Source: Caryophanales bacterium UBA784
GTDB taxonomy: Bacteria > Bacillota_I > Bacilli_A > RFN20 > CAG-288
Direction: 5' to 3'
Length of the DNA stretch: 64,000 bases
NCBI GenBank assembly: GCA_002297045.1
Contig: DBJE01000013.1
Coordinates: 354,012 to 418,011, forward strand
In this document: in pieces, positions 44,149-51,866 of the stretch
How positions within the stretch are numbered: the stretch's first letter is position 1
Layout of the letters: every line of letters starts with the position of its first letter
The notes under the pieces: model-generated
The model's input: only the letters and a program-made list of their open reading frames with translations
Told to the model about the DNA's origin: nothing
Database searches by the model: none
Program-made: the position numbers and the translations under genes

Positions 44149-45467
44149 GAACTATAGCGTTAGTCGGATCGCCATCGAGCGGAAAATCCACCCTTTTTAA
44201 CCGCCTGACCGATCAGACTAAGGAAATCACCGGAAAACAGTTTGGAATCACCCGCGACCGCAACTATGGCAGGGGACATTGGCTGGACAAGACGTTTACC
44301 CTCATCGACACCGGCGGAATCACCCAGGAAAAGATTCCTTTCCAAAAGGAAGTCCAGAACCAGGTTGAACTTGCCGAGAAGGAAGCGGACTTGATTTTCT
44401 TTGTCGTGGACGGAAGACTTGGCATCAGCAACAATGATATCTTCGTCGCTTCCAAACTGAGGAAATACAAGAAAAAAGTCAGGCTTATCGTGAATAAGAT
44501 TGATGATACGACAAGGCTTGGGAACGTCTATGATTTCTACTCCTTAGGACTTGGCGAACCCTTTGCTATCTCTGCCGAGCACGGCCTAGGGCTTGGGGAC
44601 AGGCTCGATGATGCCATTGCCCGCCTACCGAAAAAGCAGAACAAGGACTATGGCAGTGCCTTGACTTTTGCCCTGCTTGGAAGACCGAACGTCGGGAAGT
44701 CTTCTTTGGCCAATGCCATCCTTGGCCAGCAGCGTGTCATTGTCTCCCCTCTGTCCGGTACGACCCGTGATTCCGTTGATATTCCCTTTGTCCGGGACGG
44801 AAAGGACTATGTCAGGATTGATACGGCCGGTGTGAAACGCCCCGGAAAAGTCGAAGAAGACCTTGATAAATTTGCCGTCATCCGCTCTGCCGATGCCGCC
44901 AAACGTGCGGATATCATTCTTATCCTGATTGATGCCTCGGAAGGGTTGGTCAGCCAGGACATCCGGGTGACGGGCTATGCCATGGACAACGACAAACCTG
45001 TCGTCCTCGTCGTCAATAAATGGGACCTCCATTCCCATGGCCCTAATGATCAGCAGAGGTTCGTCAAGGAGAGGAAGAGTTCTCTCCGCTTCCTTGACTT
45101 TGCCCCGGTTGTTTTTGTTTCCGCCATCCAGTCCACGAATATTGCCGCTATTTTCAAGGCAAGGGACGAAATCAAAACCAATCTGAATAAAAAGGTTCCT
45201 TCCTCCCTCCTTAATTCGCTCATTAGGCGGGCCCAGCTTGATAACGAGGCGCCTGACTTTAACGGCGGCCGGCTGAAGATTTCCTATATTACACAGACCA
45301 AGGACAGCATTCCTACATTCATCGTCTTCTGCAATAATCCGAACTACTTCCATTTTTCCTACAAACGTTATCTTGAAAACGTCATCCGGAAGGAATTTGG
45401 TTTCAATAACTGTCCTATCCGTCTTCTTGTCCGGGCTAAGCGGGAAGAGAATATTGGCTTAAACTAG
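44136..45467 (+). CDS. der: Ribosome-assembly GTPase Der (EngA)
   Basis: 443 aa. Two tandem GTPase domains: G1 as GSPSSGKST (first) and GRPNVGKSS near residue 183 (second), G4 as NKID and NKWD, then the C-terminal KH-like domain (PTFIVFCNNPNYFHFSYKRYLENVIRKEFGF). The first P-loop differs from the usual GRPNVGKST. Needed for 50S maturation. Confidence 0.96.
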   Translation: MEELGTIALVGSPSSGKSTLFNRLTDQTKEITGKQFGITRDRNYGRGHWLDKTFTLIDTGGITQEKIPFQKEVQNQVELAEKEADLIFFVVDGRLGISNNDIFVASKLRKYKKKVRLIVNKIDDTTRLGNVYDFYSLGLGEPFAISAEHGLGLGDRLDDAIARLPKKQNKDYGSALTFALLGRPNVGKSSLANAILGQQRVIVSPLSGTTRDSVDIPFVRDGKDYVRIDTAGVKRPGKVEEDLDKFAVIRSADAAKRADIILILIDASEGLVSQDIRVTGYAMDNDKPVVLVVNKWDLHSHGPNDQQRFVKERKSSLRFLDFAPVVFVSAIQSTNIAAIFKARDEIKTNLNKKVPSSLLNSLIRRAQLDNEAPDFNGGRLKISYITQTKDSIPTFIVFCNNPNYFHFSYKRYLENVIRKEFGFNNCPIRLLVRAKREENIGLN

Positions 45468-45555
45468 TCAAGGCAAAGTTATTCGGCAATAGGGCTTGCA
45501 AATTGCATTTTCTATCCGTGGAAAACCCCTGAACTAAGGCAAAATAGGAAAATAT

Positions 45556-45584
45556 TTGCTTTTATTTCTTTTTCGTGGTATCTT
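45556..45584 (+). promoter_or_regulatory. Promoter of the HU gene
   Basis: -35 TTGCTT, 17-bp spacer, -10 TATCTT, 28 nt before the ATG. Confidence 0.6.
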
Positions 45585-45612
45585 AACTTTACAGAAAGGA
45601 GTTTCAGCGAAA

Positions 45613-45918
45613 ATGGAAGATAAAAAGGTTCTTACCAAAGAGGACATTGCTGAACAATTAGTGTCGAAGGCCCGTAGGAAGAAGGGCGATGCCGTCATGG
45701 TGGTCGAGGCTGTCTTTGCCGAGATTGCCAAGGGTCTTGTCGATCCCGACTTCGGTTCCGTGAAGATTGCCGGCTTTGGCCAGTTCTCCCTTGTCGAACG
45801 TCCAGAGCGTGAAGGGGTCAATCCTTCTTCTCCGAAGGAAAAGATCAGGATTCCTGCCTCCAAGGCTGTCAAATTCAAGCCTTCCAAGACCTTAAAAGAC
45901 TTGGTCAACGAAAAATAA
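45613..45918 (+). CDS. HU/IHF-family DNA-binding protein
   Basis: 101 aa. Dimerisation helices (KEDIAEQLVSKARRKKGDAVMVVEAVFAEIAKGL), GFGQFSLVER and the DNA-grip arm; the usual RxGRNPxTGE segment reads REGVNPSSPKEKIRIP, a changed arm, but IPASKAVKFKPSKTLKDLVN is standard. ATG 45613 is 9 nt after AAAGGAG; the frame opens earlier without support. Nucleoid protein. Confidence 0.9.
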   Translation: MEDKKVLTKEDIAEQLVSKARRKKGDAVMVVEAVFAEIAKGLVDPDFGSVKIAGFGQFSLVERPEREGVNPSSPKEKIRIPASKAVKFKPSKTLKDLVNEK

Positions 45919-45945
45919 GCTTTTTCAGACAGAATAATGGAGAAT

Positions 45946-45968
45946 AAGGCCGCAGAAGCGGCCTTTTT
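45946..45968 (+). terminator. Terminator of HU, in contact with the next start codon
   Basis: AAGGCCGC / GCGGCCTT stem, loop AGAA, run of five T; ATG 45969 follows the last T directly. Confidence 0.85.
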
Positions 45969-46649
45969 ATGAAAATAAAACTACCGGAAGAGGCGAAGAA
46001 GGCTGTTTCGGTTGTTGCGGAAAAGATTGGCAAGGATAAGGTCTTTCTTGTCGGTGGCTTTGTCCGCGACCTTCTTCTTTCCCGCCACAGCACGGATATC
46101 GACAGGGCGACTAGCCTAGACCCGGACAAGGTCTTCGCCCTTTTTCCCTATGGCTACCGCTCTCCTTTCGGAACGGTTTCCTTTAAGCTCGGCGGCTTTT
46201 CCTTTACCATCGCCACAAGGCGGAAGGAGGAAGGATATTTGGATCACCGCCATCCTTCTTCCTTTGTTTTTGTGGGAAGCCCGCTGGAAGAGTACTCACG
46301 GCGTGATTTCACCATCAACTGCCTTTATGCAAATAGGGACGGGGAAATCCTCGATCCGACCGGCCGTGGGCTGAAAGACATCCGGCATAAAAAACTTGTA
46401 AGGATAGGCAACCCTAAGGTCCGGCTTAGCGAGGATCCGCTCCGTATCCTCCGGGCCTTCCGGTTCAGCAAGGAAAGGAACCTGAAGCTCTCCCATCGCC
46501 TAAAAAGAGCAAGGAAAAAGGCGAAACCCTTGATTCATAACCTGAAAAAGGCGAAAATCAAGGAAGAAGTAAGGAAATGTCCTGAGGCCGACCAAAAGGA
46601 GAGGATAGATTTCCTTTCCCTTGGATTCGCTTTTGAAAAAGGAGAATAG
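45969..46649 (+). CDS. Short CCA-adding-type tRNA nucleotidyltransferase
   Basis: 226 aa. Contains the pol-beta head domain: VFLVGGFVRDLLLSRHSTDID (carboxylate triad in DID), the RRDFTINCLYA block and the neck helix LRILRAFRFS, as in class II CCA/poly(A) enzymes (usually 380-450 aa). The C-terminal body and tail domains are missing and replaced by a Lys-rich stretch. Both tRNAs here encode CCA, so a repair or other nucleotidyl-transfer role is possible. The start codon sits immediately after the HU terminator; GGAGAA 25 nt upstream could act across the hairpin. Confidence 0.8.
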   Translation: MKIKLPEEAKKAVSVVAEKIGKDKVFLVGGFVRDLLLSRHSTDIDRATSLDPDKVFALFPYGYRSPFGTVSFKLGGFSFTIATRRKEEGYLDHRHPSSFVFVGSPLEEYSRRDFTINCLYANRDGEILDPTGRGLKDIRHKKLVRIGNPKVRLSEDPLRILRAFRFSKERNLKLSHRLKRARKKAKPLIHNLKKAKIKEEVRKCPEADQKERIDFLSLGFAFEKGE

Positions 46650-46651
46650 GA

Positions 46652-47305
46652 ATGGAAATCGATTACCATGATTTTGACTTCAAGTCTGTCCTCATCAAGC
46701 GCTATCTGAACTACGACCTTTCCGAAAACGAAGTCAGGGTTCTTTTTGTGGCCGACGAACTTCTTTCTTCCGATCCCGGACTTTTGCTTACGGCTGACTC
46801 CTTGGCTCCCTTTAGGCATCTTACCCTAGACGAGATCGACCTTTGCCTTGCCCGTCTTAGGGAGAAGAAATTCCTGACTAGGCAGCAGAAGGGGAACAGC
46901 TACTTTTCCACCCTCGTCCCTTTCAAAGAACGGCTTCTTGCCGATTTTCTTAAGGATAATGCCCTCCGCCGGGAAAACGGACAGAGTGCCAGCGCGGACA
47001 ATGCCTTTTTCGATTATGTCCAGAAACTCCAGGGAAGCCGGGAGATTTCCCCTGTTCAGCGTCAGTACATTGCCCGTTGGCTTCAGGACGGGGTGAGCCA
47101 GGAGAGGATAAAAGAAGCCCTGGAAAAGTCCGTCCGTCAAAGCGGAATCTCCTTCCCAAGGGCAGACAAGACTATCCGCGAAAGGCAGCGGAGCCAAGGC
47201 AGAAACGCTATCGGAACATCGACCGTCAACGAAAAGACCGGAAAGAAAGTCGATTACAGTGAATTATTCAACAATGAGGACTGGACAGTTGACAAAGACA
47301 AATAA
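46652..47305 (+). CDS. dnaD: DnaD-like replication-initiation protein
   Basis: 217 aa. N-terminal winged-helix part (LSENEVRVLFVADELLSSDPG...) and a C-terminal DnaB_2/DnaD domain with the helix ISPVQRQYIARWLQDGVSQERIKEALEKSV, resembling the YxxIxxW motif region. Takes part in helicase loading at oriC and restart. Gene order dnaD-nth is conserved in Bacilli, which supports the assignment. Start fixed by AAAGGAG. Confidence 0.8.
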   Translation: MEIDYHDFDFKSVLIKRYLNYDLSENEVRVLFVADELLSSDPGLLLTADSLAPFRHLTLDEIDLCLARLREKKFLTRQQKGNSYFSTLVPFKERLLADFLKDNALRRENGQSASADNAFFDYVQKLQGSREISPVQRQYIARWLQDGVSQERIKEALEKSVRQSGISFPRADKTIRERQRSQGRNAIGTSTVNEKTGKKVDYSELFNNEDWTVDKDK

Positions 47306-47954
47306 GGCAGAGCTGATCAGCTCTTTCCTGGCAAAGGAATATCCTCAGACCGCTTCTTTTTTGCATTACGGAAATGACTGGCAGCTTCTTTTTGCTGTGA
47401 TCCTTTCCGCCCAGGCCACGGATAAAAGCGTGAACGAGGCCACTTCCCTCCTTTTTGCCCGCTACCCAAAGCTTAGTGACTACCGGGAGGAAAACCTTCC
47501 GGGCATTCTTGCCTGCATTTCCCATATCGGACTTGGCAAGACTAAGGCCCGGTACCTGATCTTAAGCGCCAAGGAGCTTCTTCTGCAATACGGAGGCAAG
47601 GTCCCTAAGGACCGCACTAGTCTTAGGTCTCTTCCGGGGGTAGGTTACAAGACAAGTGGTGTCGTTCTTGCCGAGTTATATGACTTTCCGTATATTCCTG
47701 TCGACACCCATGTCCACCGGGTCTCCCTGCGGCTAGGGCTTGTCAAGAAAGGCACGAGTGCCGAGGAGACGGAAAAGGCCTTGGAAAAACTTTTTGCGAA
47801 CGAACATGGAATCGAAAGGCATCACCGGCTGATCCTTTTCGGACGGAACATCTGCGCAAGCCAGTCACCGCATTGCGGAGACTGTCCGTTTAGTTCCTTT
47901 TGCCTTGAATACCAGAGATTGAGTAAAAGAAGACATGAGATATTAGACAAATAG
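47274..47954 (+). CDS. nth: Endonuclease III
   Basis: 226 aa. HhH motif LPGVGYKTSGVVL with the catalytic Lys, then the catalytic Asp in VDTHVHRVSLRLG, and a 4Fe-4S loop CxxxxxxCxxCxxxxxC (CASQSPHCGDCPFSSFC). Removes oxidised pyrimidines, with AP-lyase activity. Overlaps the end of dnaD by 32 nt; GTG 47259 is an alternative start. Confidence 0.95.
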   Translation: MRTGQLTKTNKAELISSFLAKEYPQTASFLHYGNDWQLLFAVILSAQATDKSVNEATSLLFARYPKLSDYREENLPGILACISHIGLGKTKARYLILSAKELLLQYGGKVPKDRTSLRSLPGVGYKTSGVVLAELYDFPYIPVDTHVHRVSLRLGLVKKGTSAEETEKALEKLFANEHGIERHHRLILFGRNICASQSPHCGDCPFSSFCLEYQRLSKRRHEILDK

Positions 47955-48013
47955 AAAATAACTAGAAAAAAGTAACCAAAAATACAATTTAAAGTATAAA
48001 GTCCGTTAATTTA

Positions 48014-48022
48014 TGGTAGAAT
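48014..48022 (+). promoter_or_regulatory. Extended -10 of the candidate small RNA
   Basis: TGGTAGAAT (extended -10); no clear -35. Confidence 0.4.
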
Positions 48023-48027
48023 AGTTT

Positions 48028-48090
48028 AGGTAAAAGCTTTTCGGTCCAGAATTCCTTTTGCCGGCCTCAGGAGTAATCCTGAGGTTTTTC
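48028..48090 (+). ncRNA. Candidate ~60-nt small RNA
   Basis: Stretch with no reading frame between a promoter-like -10 (48017-48022) and a strong terminator (CCTCAGGA 48065-48072 / TCCTGAGG 48077-48084, loop GTAA, five T). It lies downstream of nth, so the hairpin might merely end the dnaD-nth transcript; the separate -10 and the AAAAGCTTTT repeat upstream suggest an independent transcript. I find no match to a known RNA family by eye. Confidence 0.35.
48065..48089 (+). terminator. Terminator of dnaD-nth or of the candidate small RNA
   Basis: 8-bp stem CCTCAGGA / TCCTGAGG, GTAA loop, T5. Confidence 0.9.
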
Positions 48091-48100
48091 TTTTTTCAAC

Positions 48101-48129
48101 AAAAAAAGGGGCAGACCTGACGGCCTGCC
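48101..48129 (-). terminator. Terminator of clpB
   Basis: Minus strand stem GGCAGGCC / GGTCTGCC with loop GTCA (one G-T), then a run of T. Confidence 0.8.
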
Positions 48130-48136
48130 TCTTCTA

Positions 48137-50698
48137 TTATTTTGTCAGGAAGACAAGCTTCTTCCCGTCGCTTGTCAGCGTGACTTTGTCCTTCCTTTCA
48201 CCGGAAATCCTCTTCCTTGCCAAAGGGGTCTCTACCTGGCTTTGGACATACCGGCGGATTGGACGTGCACCATAGCTAGGGGAATAGCTTTCCTGGTGGA
48301 TGAACCGCACAGCCTTGTCATCATAGGCGAAGGAGATTCCTTTTCCGGCGAGGCGTTCTTTAAGAAGATTAAGGAACTTTTCCACAATCTGGTCTATGAC
48401 ATTCTCGCCAAGAGAGTTGAACCTGACGATCTCGTCAATACGATTGAGGAATTCAGGGCGGAAAGACTTCTTGAGTAGATCCCTGACTTTGTCGCGGTTG
48501 TCCGGAGTGTTTCCGGCAAGGAGGTATTCTGAACCAAGGTTCGACGTCCTGATGATGATGGTGTTGGTGAAATCGACAGTACGACCCTGTCCGTCAGTCA
48601 GACGCCCGTCATCGAGGACCTGGAGAAGAATGTTGAATACATCCCGGTGTGCTTTTTCGATTTCATCGAAAAGCACGATGGAGTAAGGTTTACGTCTTAC
48701 TGCCTCGGTAAGCTGCCCGCCTTCTTCGTATCCCACATAGCCGGGTGCGGCACCGATAAGACGGGAAACACTCTCCTTCTCCCTGTATTCGGACCTGTCG
48801 ATGCGGACAATCTGCTTTTCCGAATCGAAAAGCTGTTCCGCAAGTGCCTTAGCCACCTCCGTCTTACCAACGCCGGTAGGGCCAAGGAAGAGGAAGCTTC
48901 CAATCGGACGGTTCTGGTCGGAAAGTCCGGCACGGGAACGGATGATGGAATCACTGATTTGTTTCAGTGCTTCATCCTGTCCGATGACCCGTTTGGAAAG
49001 CTCGTCTTTCAGGGAAAGGATCTTCTCACTCTCACTCTTTGTCAACTTGCTGACCGGGATACCTGTCTGGCTGGAAATCACTTCCGCCACTGTCTCATCG
49101 GTAACCCTGTCGGAAAGCCTTGTGGAATTCTTTGTCTTGCTTAAGGCATCCTTCAGCTTTTCCTGAAGCTGTGGAATAATCCTATTCTGAAGTTTGGCCG
49201 CAGTATTATAATCGGCATCCTGCCTGGCCTTCTGCAAATTGAGTCTCGCAATATCCAATTGCTTCTTGATATCCTTCTGCTTGTCAGATTCGGCTTTTTC
49301 AGCCTTCCACTGCGCAGTAAGAGTATCTTTCTGGCTTTGCAGCTCTGCAATTTCCTTTTCCCTTGCCTCATAACGCTGCTTAGCCGTGGGGGATTCATCG
49401 TTTTTCAAGGAAACCTTCTCAATCTGCAGCTGCCTGAGACGACGGGAAACTTCATCGAGGGCCTCTGGCCTAGTATCAATCTGCCTTCGGACTTTCGCAC
49501 AGGCTTCATCAATCAAGTCGATGGCCTTGTCAGGAAGGAAACGATCGGTGATGTACCGCTTGGAAAGAGTGACCGCGGCAATGATGGCATCATCGGTGAT
49601 TTCCACACCATGGTGCTGCTCGTAACGGTCCTTGATTCCACGAAGAATGGCAATCGAGTCTTCCACTGTAGGTTCATCAATCCTGACTTTCTGCCTTCTA
49701 CGGGCAAAAGCCGGATCCTTCTCGATATACTTCCGGTATTCGTTCAAGGTAGTCGCACCGATACAATGAAGTTCACCGCGGGCCAGCCTTGGTTTAAGTA
49801 TATTAGCGGCATCAAGAGAGGAATCCCCGCCGGCACCGGCACCGATTAAGGTATGGATTTCATCGATGAAGAGAATAATCTTTCCGTCGCTTGCGGCGAC
49901 TTCCTTCCTTACCGCTTTCAGACGTTCCTCAAACTCACCGCGGTATTTGGCGCCGGCAATTAAGGAACCGACATCCAATTCGAAAATCGTCTTATCCTTG
50001 AGTGTTTCAGGAACATCACCCTTGAAAATACGCCAGGCAAGTCCTTCCACAACGGCCGTCTTGCCGACACCCGGATCACCAATCAGTACAGGGTTATTCT
50101 TGCTCTTTCGCGAGAGAATCTCCCTGATACGGCGGATTTCGTTGTCTCTGCCGATGACCGGGTCGATCTTGCCAGAGGCAACATCGCTGACTAGATCACG
50201 GCCATACTTCTTCAACGCTTCGTACTGAGCTTCCGGATTATCGCTGGTGACATGGTTGTTCCCCCGGATTTGTCTGATGGCCTTTACGAAGTTATCCTTG
50301 GTGTAGCCTTCCACCGATGCAAGTCTCTGCCTGATGGAATGACGGCAGTCAAACTGGGCAAGGAGAAGATGCTCGACGGACCTGTAGCTATCATCCCTGT
50401 CTTTTTCATATTTTGCAGCCTGATAAAGCCTGTTCTTCACATCGGCAGATGCTTCCGGTTCGTCCTGGGAAGTCGACTTGACGGAATTATGGATATAATC
50501 ATCGATGGTCTGAGATACTGCGGAAGAGTTAATCCCCCTCTTTTCCCTGATGTTGACATACCTGGACCCTTCCTGATCGAAAAGAGCACGGAGTAATTCA
50601 GGAACATCAAAAGAAGATAAGGAATTGTCTTTTGCAATTTCAGCACCTTTATTGATGGCATCGATGACTTTCGTTGTATATTTCTGTTCTTCGGCCAT
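48137..50698 (-). CDS. clpB: ClpB disaggregase (AAA+ chaperone)
   Basis: 853 aa. N-terminal Clp-N domain, NBD1 with Walker A GDPGVGKTAVVEG, the coiled-coil middle domain (~residues 395-520; the basis of DnaK cooperation), NBD2 with Walker A GPTGVGKTEVAKA and arginine-finger motifs. Works with DnaK to resolubilise aggregates. Ribosome site GAGGAGGC. Controlled by CIRCE overlapping the promoter. Reading to the stop is uninterrupted. Confidence 0.97.
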   Translation of the reverse strand: MAEEQKYTTKVIDAINKGAEIAKDNSLSSFDVPELLRALFDQEGSRYVNIREKRGINSSAVSQTIDDYIHNSVKSTSQDEPEASADVKNRLYQAAKYEKDRDDSYRSVEHLLLAQFDCRHSIRQRLASVEGYTKDNFVKAIRQIRGNNHVTSDNPEAQYEALKKYGRDLVSDVASGKIDPVIGRDNEIRRIREILSRKSKNNPVLIGDPGVGKTAVVEGLAWRIFKGDVPETLKDKTIFELDVGSLIAGAKYRGEFEERLKAVRKEVAASDGKIILFIDEIHTLIGAGAGGDSSLDAANILKPRLARGELHCIGATTLNEYRKYIEKDPAFARRRQKVRIDEPTVEDSIAILRGIKDRYEQHHGVEITDDAIIAAVTLSKRYITDRFLPDKAIDLIDEACAKVRRQIDTRPEALDEVSRRLRQLQIEKVSLKNDESPTAKQRYEAREKEIAELQSQKDTLTAQWKAEKAESDKQKDIKKQLDIARLNLQKARQDADYNTAAKLQNRIIPQLQEKLKDALSKTKNSTRLSDRVTDETVAEVISSQTGIPVSKLTKSESEKILSLKDELSKRVIGQDEALKQISDSIIRSRAGLSDQNRPIGSFLFLGPTGVGKTEVAKALAEQLFDSEKQIVRIDRSEYREKESVSRLIGAAPGYVGYEEGGQLTEAVRRKPYSIVLFDEIEKAHRDVFNILLQVLDDGRLTDGQGRTVDFTNTIIIRTSNLGSEYLLAGNTPDNRDKVRDLLKKSFRPEFLNRIDEIVRFNSLGENVIDQIVEKFLNLLKERLAGKGISFAYDDKAVRFIHQESYSPSYGARPIRRYVQSQVETPLARKRISGERKDKVTLTSDGKKLVFLTK

Positions 50699-50729
50699 AA
50701 TTTTGCCTCCTCATTTCAGATTCGAACAT

Positions 50730-50757
50730 ATTATAGAAAGAAAAATAGCACTTTCAA
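50730..50757 (-). promoter_or_regulatory. Promoter of clpB
   Basis: Minus strand: -35 TTGAAA, 16-bp spacer, -10 TATAAT. The -35 lies inside the CIRCE element. Confidence 0.8.
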
Positions 50758-50771
50758 GGTTAGAGTGCTAA
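50745..50771 (-). promoter_or_regulatory. CIRCE operator (HrcA-binding)
   Basis: TTAGCACTC, 9-bp spacer, then AAGTGCTAT: the consensus is TTAGCACTC-N9-GAGTGCTAA, so only two bases differ. It overlaps the clpB -35, so HrcA would block RNA polymerase. Confidence 0.9.
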
Positions 50772-50814
50772 TTTTATAAACTTTGTTTCCGGCTCTCTTC
50801 CTTTTATAATAAGA

Positions 50815-50820
50815 AAGGAG
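50815..50820 (+). promoter_or_regulatory. -10 of the membrane hydrolase gene
   Basis: TATAAT, 8 nt before ATG 50829, with AAAGGAGG overlapping the space: the +1 would leave little room for the leader, so the promoter may lie farther upstream. Confidence 0.35.
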
Positions 50821-50828
50821 GCCTATTC

Positions 50829-51866
50829 ATGTTTGCCTTGGTCCTTACTCTTGTCATTCTGATGTTCCTTGTCTTTGTTTATCTTTCACTGTGCCTGATT
50901 TTGTCCTTTCGAATCCACAAGGCCCTTTTCCTTCATCGGGAAAGGGATTCCCATGGGGTTTATGTCCGCTACGAGGAAATTCAGGATAGAGTCTCCCGTG
51001 ATTCCTACACGACCTATTATTATGGAAAACAGATAAATGGTTATCTTTACCATAGCAAAGAGAAAAAAGCGGAAAAAGGTTTTGTCATTCTCAGCCACGG
51101 GAAATTCGGGACCCATATCCAGTATCTTGTCGATATCCTTAGGCTTGTTGATAATGGATATCAGGTTCTTGCCTATGACCAGCTTGGTTCGGGAATGAGC
51201 CAAGGGGAAGAGCAACAGGCCTTGGCCACGGGGATTTATGTGGCCGAGAATGTCATTCACGATGTCCTGAAAAGAAAACTCAATAAGGGTCTTCCCCTCT
51301 TTGTCTATGGTCATTCCTGGGGTGCCTATTCTAGGGCAGGGGCCATTGGCAATTACAAAGAAATAAAAGGAGCAGTCATCCGTTCGGCTCCCATCGATGA
51401 AAACAGTTCCGTGCTCGGCACAAGGAAAGAGAAGAATCCACGCCTTTACTATTTCCTCCGTCCTGCCTATCGGTTTTGCATGCTCCTCATCGAAGGACGC
51501 CGATTTACGCTTTCCGCTGTGCGAGGAGTGAAGAAAAATAAGCGGACCCCAGTGTTAATGATTTATTCGATGGATGATCAGATGGTCTCTAATAAGGCTT
51601 CTCTAGCACTTTATTTTAAAAAACATCCGCAAAAAAATGTAAAGGTTTTTATAACAGAAAAAGGATTGCATAATTCGATTATTACGGAAGAAAGCTATAA
51701 ATGGTTTGTCACAGAAAACAAGAAGAGGAAAGAAGAACAGAAAAAAGGAACAAAAGAGAAAAAGGAAGAGGAAATCCTCTCCCTTCATCCGCTTAGTCAT
51801 ATCGTCTACAACAGGGTAGTCGTAAAAGAAATTCTCGATTTTCTCGATGACAAGAGCAAAGCCTAG
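50829..51866 (+). CDS. Membrane-anchored alpha/beta hydrolase
   Basis: 345 aa. One N-terminal membrane helix (LVLTLVILMFLVFVYLSLCLIL) then a hydrolase domain: GFVILSHGKFG, LAYDQLGSG, nucleophile elbow VYGHSWGAYS, IYSMDDQMV with the acid and KGLHNSII with the His. A charged Lys/Glu-rich segment precedes the C-terminal helix. Lysophospholipase/monoacylglycerol-lipase-like, substrate unknown. Strong AAAGGAGG ribosome site. The stop overlaps the stop of tyrS (opposite strand) by 4 bp. The CIRCE in the shared promoter region may affect this gene as well. Confidence 0.72.
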   Translation: MFALVLTLVILMFLVFVYLSLCLILSFRIHKALFLHRERDSHGVYVRYEEIQDRVSRDSYTTYYYGKQINGYLYHSKEKKAEKGFVILSHGKFGTHIQYLVDILRLVDNGYQVLAYDQLGSGMSQGEEQQALATGIYVAENVIHDVLKRKLNKGLPLFVYGHSWGAYSRAGAIGNYKEIKGAVIRSAPIDENSSVLGTRKEKNPRLYYFLRPAYRFCMLLIEGRRFTLSAVRGVKKNKRTPVLMIYSMDDQMVSNKASLALYFKKHPQKNVKVFITEKGLHNSIITEESYKWFVTENKKRKEEQKKGTKEKKEEEILSLHPLSHIVYNRVVVKEILDFLDDKSKA

